Shown here piece after piece: positions 8,004 through 15,276 of a DNA stretch of 17,518 nt (its first letter is position 1; each line of letters starts with the position of its first letter). Source of the DNA: CAYUWM01 sp964448395 (GTDB lineage: Bacteria; Chloroflexota; Dehalococcoidia; E44-bin15); the NCBI GenBank assembly GCA_964448395.1, contig CAYUWM010000037.1, forward strand, positions 1-17,518. The letters run 5' to 3'. The translations under genes and the position numbers were made by a program. The notes below the pieces were generated by a model. That model saw only the letters and a program-made list of their open reading frames with translations, ran no database searches and was not told where the DNA came from.

Positions 8004-8774
8004 ATGCACCGCTTTTTTGTCCCCGCCGAATTCATTCGCCGTGAAAACGTAGCCATAAAAGGCGGTCTGGTTCACCAAATAAGAGACGTGATTCGCCTGC
8101 AGGCAGGCGACCGCATAGCTGTGCTGGACAACAGCGGCTGGGAGTACGAGGTATCGCTGGAGAAGGTGTCCAGGGAGCTTATCGAAGGCAAAGTGTGTGA
8201 AAAGGTGATTATAGCGGAACCCGGCACCGAGATTGTCCTGTATCAAGCACTGTTGAAGAGCACAAAATTTGAGTTTGTCCTACAGAAATGTACCGAGATT
8301 GGCGTCTCCGCTTTCGTGCCTGTGATCTGCGAGCGATGTGTGGCCAGATATCCCAGCGGCGACAGGCTGGAACGCTGGCGCAGGATTATCGCAGAGGCCG
8401 CCGAGCAATCGGGACGGGGGAAGCTACCCCAGCTCAGGCCAGCAATACAATTCCATCTGGCATGCCAATCGCTGGCAGGCTCTTCGTTCATAGCGCAGGT
8501 AGAAGGGGAGGCGCCGGGGCTGCGCTCTGCTCTAAGAAGTAAGCCGCTCGACACGAGCTGCGACGTTCTCGCCAAGGTGAACCTGTTTATCGGACCCGAG
8601 GGCGGTTTCTCTCCTTCAGAACTGGAGGTTGCTTCACGCTGCGGAATAGTACCGGTAAGCCTGGGCAGACGGGTGCTGCGCGCCGAGACCGCCGGCCTTG
8701 CTGCCGCCACAGCGATACTGTATGAATCGGGCGATCTGGAACCCGAGCCTCCTCTTAGCACCAATGAAGCTTGA
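8004..8774 (+). CDS. rsmE: 16S rRNA (uracil-1498-N3)-methyltransferase RsmE
   Basis: A 256-residue SPOUT-class methyltransferase that methylates N3 of U1498 in 16S rRNA using S-adenosylmethionine. The N-terminus MHRFFVPAEF is the usual RsmE start of the PUA-like RNA-binding domain. The frame can begin at TTG 7995, but ATG 8004 gives the conserved start. Further signatures are LQKCTEIGV (about 94-102), the knot motif FIGPEGGFSPSEL (about 195-207) and LGRRVLRAETA (about 220-230), which forms the cofactor site. It begins 25 bases after the dnaJ stop and is probably expressed with dnaJ. The pairing of dnaJ with rsmE is common in bacteria. Its stop codon overlaps the -35 box of the next gene. Confidence 0.94.
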   Translation: MHRFFVPAEFIRRENVAIKGGLVHQIRDVIRLQAGDRIAVLDNSGWEYEVSLEKVSRELIEGKVCEKVIIAEPGTEIVLYQALLKSTKFEFVLQKCTEIGVSAFVPVICERCVARYPSGDRLERWRRIIAEAAEQSGRGKLPQLRPAIQFHLACQSLAGSSFIAQVEGEAPGLRSALRSKPLDTSCDVLAKVNLFIGPEGGFSPSELEVASRCGIVPVSLGRRVLRAETAGLAAATAILYESGDLEPEPPLSTNEA

Positions 8775-8798
8775 CTATTGTCCATAACTTACTATAAT
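8771..8798 (+). promoter_or_regulatory. Sigma-A promoter of the propeller lipoprotein gene
   Basis: -35 TTGACT (8771-8776), a 16-base spacer and perfect -10 TATAAT (8793-8798). The -35 box contains the rsmE stop codon TGA. The predicted start near 8805 leaves only a short leader of about 25 bases before ATG 8830. Confidence 0.75.
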
Positions 8799-8829
8799 GC
8801 TTGTATAGCAATAAATAGTGAGCCGGCCA

Positions 8830-10638
8830 ATGCTAATAAAACAGATTACAACTATAGGGATGTTGGTAATAATATCTCTGCTATTGATTCCTGTCGCATG
8901 TTGCACGCCCCAACAAGAACCGCCCATTACCACTATAGAGCGCATCGCCTTCGTCTCGGACCGGGATGGCAACCTTGATATTTTCGTGATGGGGGCCGAT
9001 GGTTCAGACCAAACCAATATCACCCAGCACTTGGCTGACGATGAGTACCCGTGGTGGTCCCCCGACGGCAGCAAGATAGCCTTCCAATCCAACCGTGACG
9101 ATGATGCAGAGATCTACGCCATGAATGCCGATGGCTCTAACATTGTGAAACTCACCGACAACACAGCCCAGGACTACCAACCGTGCTGGTCACCTGATGG
9201 TAGCAGGATCGCTTTCGTCTCCGACATCAAGGGTAATCCGGAAATCCAAGTTATGGATGCCTACGGCTCGAATCCCATCACCATCACCAATCATTCCGCT
9301 GCCGATTGGGCCCCTACATGGTCTCCGGACGGTACCAAGATCGCGTTTCACTCCGAGCGTGATGGTAATCACGAAATCTACACCATGGACACAGACGGTA
9401 CCAACCTGAAAAGATTAACCAACAGTGAAGGGATTGACGCATACCCCCACTGGTCGCCTGATGGAACTAAGATCGTTTTCCACTCCGACCGCAGCGGTGA
9501 CCTCGAAATCTACACCATGAATGCCGACGGCTCCAACCAGAACAGGATTACCAATAATCCGGCAACAGATTCTGTCCCCCGGTGGACAGCGGACGGCGAC
9601 AGGATTCTCTTCTCATCCGACCGTGACGGAAACCTCCAGATCTATTCAGTCAAAGCCGATGGTTCCAACCCAATCAGGGTTACCAATAATGAGGCATCCG
9701 ATGCGCTCCCCTGCTCATCAAAGAGCTACTCAGTTGGCCCCACCGTTTCAACAGTCCCGACGACATCGCCAACATCCACAGAAGTTCCTACCATCACACC
9801 GATAATAGAACCAGCGCGAGACAAAATTGCCTTTATGTCCTGGCGTGATGAAAACTGGGAAATCTACACAATGAACATCGATGGCTCAGACCAGACTAAC
9901 ATCACAAATAACCCTATCGATGACTGGAATCCCGCGTGGTCACCGGACGGACGGAAGATTGCTTTCCACTCTGACCGCGATGGCTACGGTTGGGACATCT
10001 ATATTATGAACTACGATGGCTCCAACCAAAGCAGGATTACTAATATGGCAGCTCATGAAGGAGCGTGCTGCTGGTCTGCAGACGGTAGTAGGATCGTCTT
10101 CGAACATAAAGATTCCTCACAAACCGAGGCAGATATATACGTAATGGACGCAGACGGAGCTAATATCATCCAGCTTACCACTGAATTAGGTTATCATTCA
10201 CACCCATGGTGGTCTCCGGACGGAAGTAAGATCGCCTTCGCATCTGATCGTGTTGAAGGGGATTTATGGCAATTCGAGATATACGTAATGGATGCGGATG
10301 GCTCTAATCAAACAAGGCTCACTTACATGAACAATAGCTGGGACGATTTCCCGTGCTGGTCACCGGACGGCAGCAAGATAGTATTCCACTCGGGCACCGA
10401 ACATTTAGTGGAGAGTGATATCTACGTGATTGACGCCGACGGCTCCAACCTGAAGAAGCTGACCGACGATCCAGCTAATGATGCTTTCCCGCGGTGGTCT
10501 CCAGACGGCAGTAAAATTGCCTTTTCATCCGATCGTGACGGCGATTTCGAGATCTACGTTATGGATGCCAACGGGGGCAACATTAAAAAGCTTACCGACA
10601 ACGATGTTATCGATCTTTTCCCCACGTGGTCACCATGA
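8830..10638 (+). CDS. Predicted lipoprotein with two TolB-like six-bladed propellers
   Basis: A 602-residue protein with a hydrophobic N-terminal signal (MLIKQITTIGMLVIISLLLI) ending at Cys24-Cys25. PVAC is an imperfect lipobox, so lipid anchoring is likely but not certain. The body is built from PD40/WD40-like TolB repeats: a WSPDGSKIAF-type strand, DRDG.EIYVM.ADGSN, then a LT.N turn. I count six repeats up to about residue 296, a Thr/Ser/Pro-rich linker (about 297-330) and six more to the end. The protein stops at FPTWSP, which fits a last strand that closes the ring. The start could also be GTG 8818, but ATG 8830 gives a cleaner signal peptide. It likely faces the cell exterior and binds proteins or glycans. 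No enzyme residues are recognisable. The gene is transcribed alone and converges on gpsA, with no obvious terminator in the 67-base gap. Confidence 0.88.
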   Translation: MLIKQITTIGMLVIISLLLIPVACCTPQQEPPITTIERIAFVSDRDGNLDIFVMGADGSDQTNITQHLADDEYPWWSPDGSKIAFQSNRDDDAEIYAMNADGSNIVKLTDNTAQDYQPCWSPDGSRIAFVSDIKGNPEIQVMDAYGSNPITITNHSAADWAPTWSPDGTKIAFHSERDGNHEIYTMDTDGTNLKRLTNSEGIDAYPHWSPDGTKIVFHSDRSGDLEIYTMNADGSNQNRITNNPATDSVPRWTADGDRILFSSDRDGNLQIYSVKADGSNPIRVTNNEASDALPCSSKSYSVGPTVSTVPTTSPTSTEVPTITPIIEPARDKIAFMSWRDENWEIYTMNIDGSDQTNITNNPIDDWNPAWSPDGRKIAFHSDRDGYGWDIYIMNYDGSNQSRITNMAAHEGACCWSADGSRIVFEHKDSSQTEADIYVMDADGANIIQLTTELGYHSHPWWSPDGSKIAFASDRVEGDLWQFEIYVMDADGSNQTRLTYMNNSWDDFPCWSPDGSKIVFHSGTEHLVESDIYVIDADGSNLKKLTDDPANDAFPRWSPDGSKIAFSSDRDGDFEIYVMDANGGNIKKLTDNDVIDLFPTWSP

Positions 10639-10705
10639 GCGACAATGGGCGGGTGCGCGTCGTGGAAAAATCGTTTGAAGATCCAGCAGCCGAGCGTGAC
10701 GCGCC

Positions 10706-11695
10706 CTACAGCGAGCCTTCCCCCAGCAGCTCGGCCATAGCCTGCGCAGGGCTGTAGCCCTCGAATAGCACCCGGTAGATACGCTCGGTGATGGGCATGC
10801 TCACCCCCAGCCCTTGAGCCAGCTTAAGTGCGGCGGCAGTTGTCGGCACACCCTCGACCGCGCTGCCGATGGAAGCCATCACCTCCTCCATGGAGCGACC
10901 CTGGGACAGGCCCTTTCCCAGCGTGTGATTGCGGCTGAGGTCGCTGGCGCAGGTGGCGAGCAGGTCGCCCAAGCCGGAGAGGCCGAGAAAGGTGAGCGGG
11001 TTGGCCCCCAGCGCCGCGCCGAGGGCGGCTATCTCGGTGAGGCCGTGGGACATGTAGGCCGCCTTGGCATTGTCGCCGTAGCCCAGCCCATCGACCATCC
11101 CCGCCCCTAGGGCGACGATGTTCTTCAAAGCTCCCCCCAACTCCACCCCCACCACATCGTTACTGGTGTACACATGGAACGTCGGCGAGTGCATGATCGA
11201 TTGTGAGCGCTGCGCCACACCGCCGTCCTGCGCAGCGATCACCGTCGCCGCCGGCAGCCCCCGTGCGATCTCCCGCGACAGGTTGGGGCCGGAGAGGACG
11301 CCGACCTGCGAGCCGTAATCGGGACCTAACTCCTCGATGACCACCTGAGTCATTCGCTTGGTGCTCTCCCTTTCGAAGCCCTTGGCCGCGCTCAACACGG
11401 GCACACCCGGGGCGATGTGACCTTTGACCAGCACCACATTACGGCGCATCTCCTGCGATGGCACTGCCAGGATCACCAGCGATGCCCCGTTCAGCGCCTC
11501 GCCCGCGTCGGCGGTCGGCAGCAGGCGATCGGGGAAGGCGATACCGGGAAGTCGGGCCGCGTTCTCCCTCCCGCGACCGAGCCTCTCGGCTTCATCAGAG
11601 GTTCGCGCCCACAACGCCACGTCTATGTCCCTGCGGGCGAGCATCACCGCCAGCGTGGTGCCCCAGCTCGTGGTGCCTATAATACAGACCTTCAT
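10706..11695 (-). CDS. gpsA: Glycerol-3-phosphate dehydrogenase [NAD(P)+]
   Basis: A 329-residue GpsA that reduces dihydroxyacetone phosphate to sn-glycerol 3-phosphate, the backbone for phospholipids. The N-terminal Rossmann fold begins MKVCIIGTTSWGTTLA. The middle glycine of the usual GxGSxG loop is Thr9 here. Further signatures are SAAKGFE (Lys105), LSGPNLSREIA (135-145) and ELGGALKNIVALGAGMVDGL with the catalytic Lys191. The all-helical C-terminal domain contains SGLGDLLATC and RNHTLGKGL. Its ATG overlaps the plsY stop (ATGA), so the two steps of acylglycerol phosphate synthesis are translationally linked. It is the last gene of argF-der-plsY-gpsA. Confidence 0.95.
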   Translation of the reverse strand: MKVCIIGTTSWGTTLAVMLARRDIDVALWARTSDEAERLGRGRENAARLPGIAFPDRLLPTADAGEALNGASLVILAVPSQEMRRNVVLVKGHIAPGVPVLSAAKGFERESTKRMTQVVIEELGPDYGSQVGVLSGPNLSREIARGLPAATVIAAQDGGVAQRSQSIMHSPTFHVYTSNDVVGVELGGALKNIVALGAGMVDGLGYGDNAKAAYMSHGLTEIAALGAALGANPLTFLGLSGLGDLLATCASDLSRNHTLGKGLSQGRSMEEVMASIGSAVEGVPTTAAALKLAQGLGVSMPITERIYRVLFEGYSPAQAMAELLGEGSL

Positions 11696-12327
11696 CCGGT
11701 CTTCACCCTCTGCCCGATCTTAGATTCCGTCCCCGACAGCAATCGCTGGATGTTGCCCCGGTGTCGTAAGATGACCAGCGGCGCAACCACCGCTGTGAAC
11801 ACTATATATGCGATAGGCTCTACATCGTAGATTATAAACGGTATCAGCGCCAGCAGCATGGTGACGGCGCCCAGCATGGAGCCCAGCGAGACATAGCGGG
11901 ACAGGACCACCACTGTGAGGAACACGGCGAGGGCTATCAGCGCCACCGGCCATGACAGTACCAGTATGGCGCCGAAGCCGGTGCTGATGCCGCGCCCGCC
12001 CCTGAAGCCGATGTAAACCGGCCAGCTGTGCCCGATGACCGCGGCTGTGCCGCCGGCGACCTGTCCCCAGAAGAACATGTCAGATGACGAGCCGATAATG
12101 GCCCAGGCCAGTGCCACGGCGATGGCTCCCTTGGCCACGTCGGCGAGGAATACGAAAGCTCCCGCCCCGCGCCCCACGGTGCGCATGACGTTGGTCATCC
12201 CCATGCTGCCGCTGCCGTGCTCCCGGACATCGATTCCCCGCCTCAACCTGCCGACGATTACCCCCACCGGGATGGCACCGATGAGGTAGCCCAGCACGAC
12301 CATGCCGATGACCTGCAGCGCGATCAT
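11692..12327 (-). CDS. plsY: Glycerol-3-phosphate acyltransferase PlsY
   Basis: A 211-residue integral membrane protein that transfers acyl groups from acyl-phosphate to glycerol 3-phosphate, making lysophosphatidate. Family motifs are present: GYLIGAIPVGVIVGRLRRGIDVREHGSGSMGMTN is split between motif 1 and its following loop, then GHSWPVYIGFRGGRGISTGFG holds motif 2 with the glycine-rich GGRG loop. About five membrane helices are visible. In many relatives the first motif reads GSGNxGATN; here the Asn and Ala positions are Ser and Met (GSGSMGMTN). The frame runs further upstream but that part is the antisense shadow of der. ATG 12327 is supported by GGAGGAGC just before it and by the ATGA overlap with the der stop. 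It is directly coupled to gpsA, which supplies its substrate. Confidence 0.94.
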   Translation of the reverse strand: MIALQVIGMVVLGYLIGAIPVGVIVGRLRRGIDVREHGSGSMGMTNVMRTVGRGAGAFVFLADVAKGAIAVALAWAIIGSSSDMFFWGQVAGGTAAVIGHSWPVYIGFRGGRGISTGFGAILVLSWPVALIALAVFLTVVVLSRYVSLGSMLGAVTMLLALIPFIIYDVEPIAYIVFTAVVAPLVILRHRGNIQRLLSGTESKIGQRVKTG

Positions 12328-13637
12328 TTCTTGCTCCTCCGATTGAATATCAGTTTCAACGGCGTCCCCATAAAATCGAACCGCCGCCGCAGCTCGTTCT
12401 CCAGATAGCGCTGGTAGGAGAAATGCAGCAGTGCCGGGTCGTTCACCGAGAACACGAACGTCGGCGGGTTGGTCTCGGCCTGGGTGGCATACAGCACCTT
12501 GAGCTTCCTGCCGGCCATCGCCGGGGGGGCGTGCCCCGCCATGATATCCTGCATCGCGCTGTTCAACTGTGAGGTGCCCACCCGTCTCTGCCGGCTCTCG
12601 AATACCTCTGCGGCGGCGCTCAGCACGTCGCCGACGCCCTTGCCGTGCAGGGCGGATGTATATACCACCGGCACGTACGGCATGAATTTGAGCCTCCGCC
12701 GCACCTCCCGGGTGAACTGCTTCTGTTCTACCTCCCCCTCTACCAGGTCCCACTTGTTGACCACCAGCACCATACCCTTGAACGCCTGCTGGACGTACCC
12801 CGCGATGTGGGCGTCCTGCGCGGTGACCGGCTCGGTGGCCTCGGTTACGAGGAGCGCCACGTCGGCGCGGCCGATGGCGCGCAGCGCCCGCATCACGCTG
12901 TAGCGCTCGATGCCTACATCCACCCGGCCACGCCGCCTGATGCCCGCGGTATCGATGAGCAGCATGCGACCACCCTCATGCTCGAACACGGTGTCGATGG
13001 CGTCCCGGGTGGTGCCCGGCCGGTCGTCCACGATGGTGCGCTCCCGGCCCAGTATGGCGTTGAGCAGCATCGACTTGCCCACGTTGGGGCGGCCCACTAT
13101 CGCCACCTTGAGCATGTCCGTCTCCTCCTCGGGAGGGACGTAGGGCAGGCGCTGTACCACGCCGTCCAGCAGGTCGGTGATGCCCAGGTCGTGGTACGCG
13201 CTGACGGGGGTGGGGTCGCCCAGGGACAGCTGGTAGAACTGGGCGGCATCGTAGCTTCTTTGCTCGTTGTCCGCCTTGTTCACCGCCAGCGCCAGCGGCT
13301 TGCCCGAGCGCCGCAGCATCTCGGCGAGCTCCTTGTCCACGGGGGTCACCCCGTCGAGAACATCCACCATGAAGATTATGCTGTCCGCTTCCTCGATGGC
13401 CACAGCCACCTGGTCTTTCACGCTGCGCTCCATGACGTTCGGCGAGTCCAGCAGCAGGCCGCCGGTGTCCACGATGGTGAAGGCGCTGTCCTTCCACTCG
13501 ACATCGGCATACAGCCGGTCGCGGGTGGTTCCCGGCTCGTCCTCGATGATGGCCACCCTGCTGCCCACCAGCCGGTTGAACAGGGTGGACTTGCCCACGT
13601 TGGGCCGGCCCACGATGGCCACTATCGGCTTGGTCAT
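12324..13637 (-). CDS. der: Ribosome biogenesis GTPase Der (EngA)
   Basis: A 437-residue double GTPase acting in 50S subunit assembly. Two G domains are complete. The first has GRPNVGKS (10-17), PGTTRDR, DTGG (57-60) and NKAD (120-123). The second has GRPNVGKS (182-189), PGTTRDAI, DTAG (229-232) and NKWD (294-297). A C-terminal KH-like domain follows, with VFSVNDPALLHFSYQRYLEN and a GTPLKLIFNRRSKK end. The basic tail suits rRNA binding. Its ATG overlaps the argF stop as ATGA, and its own stop overlaps plsY the same way. It therefore relies on the argF promoter unless an internal one exists. Confidence 0.97.
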   Translation of the reverse strand: MTKPIVAIVGRPNVGKSTLFNRLVGSRVAIIEDEPGTTRDRLYADVEWKDSAFTIVDTGGLLLDSPNVMERSVKDQVAVAIEEADSIIFMVDVLDGVTPVDKELAEMLRRSGKPLALAVNKADNEQRSYDAAQFYQLSLGDPTPVSAYHDLGITDLLDGVVQRLPYVPPEEETDMLKVAIVGRPNVGKSMLLNAILGRERTIVDDRPGTTRDAIDTVFEHEGGRMLLIDTAGIRRRGRVDVGIERYSVMRALRAIGRADVALLVTEATEPVTAQDAHIAGYVQQAFKGMVLVVNKWDLVEGEVEQKQFTREVRRRLKFMPYVPVVYTSALHGKGVGDVLSAAAEVFESRQRRVGTSQLNSAMQDIMAGHAPPAMAGRKLKVLYATQAETNPPTFVFSVNDPALLHFSYQRYLENELRRRFDFMGTPLKLIFNRRSKK

Positions 13638-14682
13638 CTCACCAGCTTCGTCAGTATCGCCTTCTGCATGTGGAGGCGGTTCTCCGCCTGGTCGAACACC
13701 ACCGAGTGCGGCGAGTCCAGCAGCCCCCTGGCGATCTCCTCGCCGCTATGCGCCGGCAGCGGGTGCATGAACAGGGCGTGCGTCCGCGCCAGCGACAGCG
13801 TCTGCTCGCTCACCTGGTAGCGGGCGAAGGCCTTGCGCCGCCTGGCCGCCTCCTTCTCCTGCCCCATGCTAGTCCACACGTCGGTATATATCACATCGGC
13901 GGCGGTGACCGCCTGCACCACGTCCTCGGTAACCGTTACCCGCCCCTTGAACTTGCGCGCCAGCGCCAGCACCTCATCGCTCGGCCCGTAGCCCTTGGGC
14001 GAGGCGATGCGTATCTCGANNNNNNNNNNNNNNNNNNNNNNNNNNNNNNNNNNNNNNNNNNNNNNNNNNNNNNNNNNNNNNNNNNNNNNNNNNNNNNNNN
14101 NNNNNNNNNNNNNNNNNNNGCCAGCACCTCATCGCTCGGCCCGTAGCCCTTGGGCGAGGCGATGCGTATCTCGATGCCCGCGATGGCGCAGGCCAGCAGC
14201 AGGCTGTTGGCCACGTTGTTGCCGTCGCCCACGTAGGCTATCGTCAATCCCGACAGCTTGCCCTTCTTCTCGTGGATGGTCATCAGGTCGGCGAGGGCCT
14301 GGCAGGGGTGCTCCATATCGGACAGGCCGTTGATGACCGGAACCGTGGCGTGCCTGGCCAGCTGCACCACCGTATCGTGGGCGAAGGTGCGGGCGACGAT
14401 GCCGTCCACGTACCTTGACATCACCCGCGCCACGTCCTCCACCGGCTCCCGCTGCCCCAGTCCCACCTCCGCCGGCGACAGATAGATAGCGTGCCCGCCG
14501 AGCTGGCTCACCGCCACATCGAAGCTCACCCGCGTGCGCAGCGACGGCTTCTCGAAGATGAGCGCAATGGTCTTGCCCTCCAGGTGCGTCTGCCTGGTGG
14601 GCTTCTTCATCACCAGCGCGCCCTTGATGAGCTGGTCGATCTCCTCAGAGGTGAGGTCTGCCACGGATACCAAGTCTTTCAT
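13634..14682 (-). CDS. argF: Ornithine carbamoyltransferase (interrupted by an assembly gap)
   Basis: ArgF makes citrulline from ornithine and carbamoyl phosphate in arginine synthesis. The annotated span contains 100 Ns and a 55-base duplicated flank. Deleting the Ns and one copy (14020-14174) restores one uninterrupted frame of 297 residues, a normal family length. Signatures in that merged protein: carbamoyl-phosphate loop EKPSLRTRVSFD (44-55), MEHPCQALADL (123-133), YVGDGNNVANSL (150-161), DVWTSMGQE (216-224) and MHPLPAHSGEEI (from residue 254). The SMG loop points to ornithine rather than aspartate. The usual HCLPA of ornithine enzymes is HPLPA here, and STRT is SLRT. ATG 14682 is preceded by AAGGA. 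The gene is first in the chain argF-der-plsY-gpsA. Confidence 0.93.
13965..14019. repeat. 55-base flank copy 1 of the assembly join
   Basis: The 55 bases before the N run are identical to 14120-14174 after it. Both encode the same argF stretch (EIRIASPKGYGPSDEVL). This is two contig ends overlapping, not a biological repeat. Confidence 0.95.
14020..14119. other. Scaffold gap of exactly 100 Ns
   Basis: One hundred N characters, a default placeholder length. Because the flanks are the same 55 bases, the true gap is probably negative: the ends overlap, and no sequence is missing from argF. Confidence 0.97.
14120..14174. repeat. 55-base flank copy 2 of the assembly join
   Basis: Identical, base for base, to 13965-14019. 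Collapsing the two copies joins the N-terminal and C-terminal halves of ArgF in frame. Confidence 0.95.
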
Positions 14683-14700
14683 AGCTGTATGTCCTTATCG

Positions 14701-14784
14701 AATTAATAGTATAGCACAATTAAATTCAAAGCCAAAATAGGGGAATAGAGAAAGAATTGCCGGGTTCTACAAGGCACCGCTGGG
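14701..14784. repeat. 84-base direct repeat, copy 1
   Basis: Aligns without gaps to 16019-16102, with 76 of 84 bases identical (mismatches at 14704, 14717, 14734, 14744, 14749, 14761, 14762 and 14770). Similarity stops sharply after GGCACCGCTGGG. This copy fills the argF upstream region and contains its promoter. The rest of the argF-HEPN gap (14785-14832) holds only a weak nested inverted repeat (AAGGGT 14787-14792 with ACCCTT 14824-14829). Confidence 0.93.
14708..14735 (-). promoter_or_regulatory. Likely promoter of argF-der-plsY-gpsA
   Basis: On the minus strand: -35 TTGGCT (14735-14730), a 16-base spacer and -10 TATACT (14713-14708). Transcription would start near 14701, about 19 bases before the argF ATG. 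The site lies wholly inside copy 1 of the 84-base direct repeat. No ARG-box operator was recognised. Confidence 0.65.
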
Positions 14785-14832
14785 GTAAGGGTTATCACCT
14801 CTAATCGATCTTTGGATTATTATACCCTTTCA

Positions 14833-15276
14833 TCATTTTTGTAGCAGTTCGGGGTGATTCTTTTGCAGCCATTCCATTGCTATGTTGCGGAGCTCCTGCG
14901 CCAGAGTGACCATCTCACCCACTTCCTGCTCCGAGACCATGCCGATCATCTCATAATCACTGATGTTGCGCTTCTGGCGGAACTTGTTGAACTGTTTAAT
15001 CATCTTGGTATCCGGCTTTAGAGTAAAAGCCAGGGATTGAATGGTCCGGTAGTGGCCGCCTTCGCCGGATGTTCGGTAGCCGCTGGCAGCCAGAGCCGCT
15101 CTGGCTATCATGAGTGCAGCGTTGTATGCCGTGGTGAATTTCCTGTCATCGCTCACCTCCTCTGCCTGAGCATCCGCCATATCGCGTTCGAACACTGCAA
15201 GAAGCTGCTCGATTTCTCTCCGGCTGGTTTTATGGGGCTTTAATCGCCCCTCACTCAGCCAGTCTTGCAAGCTCAC
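14833..15276 (-). CDS. HEPN-domain protein (putative toxin partner of the MNT gene)
   Basis: A 147-residue, mostly helical protein. Visible features: an amphipathic helical core (FTTAYNAALMIARAALAASGYRT), GGHYRTIQSLAFTL and the motif KFRQKRNISDYEMIG (about 99-113). This matches HEPN proteins that pair with nucleotidyltransferases, from memory perhaps the SAV_6107-like group. The classical RNase motif RX4-6H is not clear: the expected His position is Tyr108 after Arg103-Asn104. RNase activity is therefore uncertain, though the Tyr could be a modification target. I start at GTG 15276 because GGAG lies 6 bases before it; TTG 15288 lacks a ribosome site. It overlaps the upstream MNT gene by 26 bases, so the two are co-translated. 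The likely role is a type VII-like toxin or a stress or defence effector. Confidence 0.8.
   Translation of the reverse strand: MSLQDWLSEGRLKPHKTSRREIEQLLAVFERDMADAQAEEVSDDRKFTTAYNAALMIARAALAASGYRTSGEGGHYRTIQSLAFTLKPDTKMIKQFNKFRQKRNISDYEMIGMVSEQEVGEMVTLAQELRNIAMEWLQKNHPELLQK

Noticed and set aside
10639..10705. A terminator between the convergent propeller gene and gpsA
   Set aside because: Only scattered GC-rich complementarity, no clear stem followed by a T run.
12328..12753. N-terminal extension of the plsY frame
   Set aside because: It lies inside der in another frame and translates as Arg/Gly-rich nonsense. The ATGA overlap and the ribosome site fix the start at 12327.
12645..13820. A 391-codon plus-strand reading frame opposite der and argF
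   Set aside because: It is the antisense shadow of der in GC-rich codons, has a His/Val/Gln-rich composition with no domain, and der itself is unmistakable.
13965..14174. A biological duplication within argF
   Set aside because: The copies are perfectly identical, end exactly at the N run, and merging them restores a normal ArgF; an assembly overlap explains this better.
14787..14829. A terminator after hepn
   Set aside because: The outer 6-base and inner 5-base stems are weak, and no T run follows on the minus strand.
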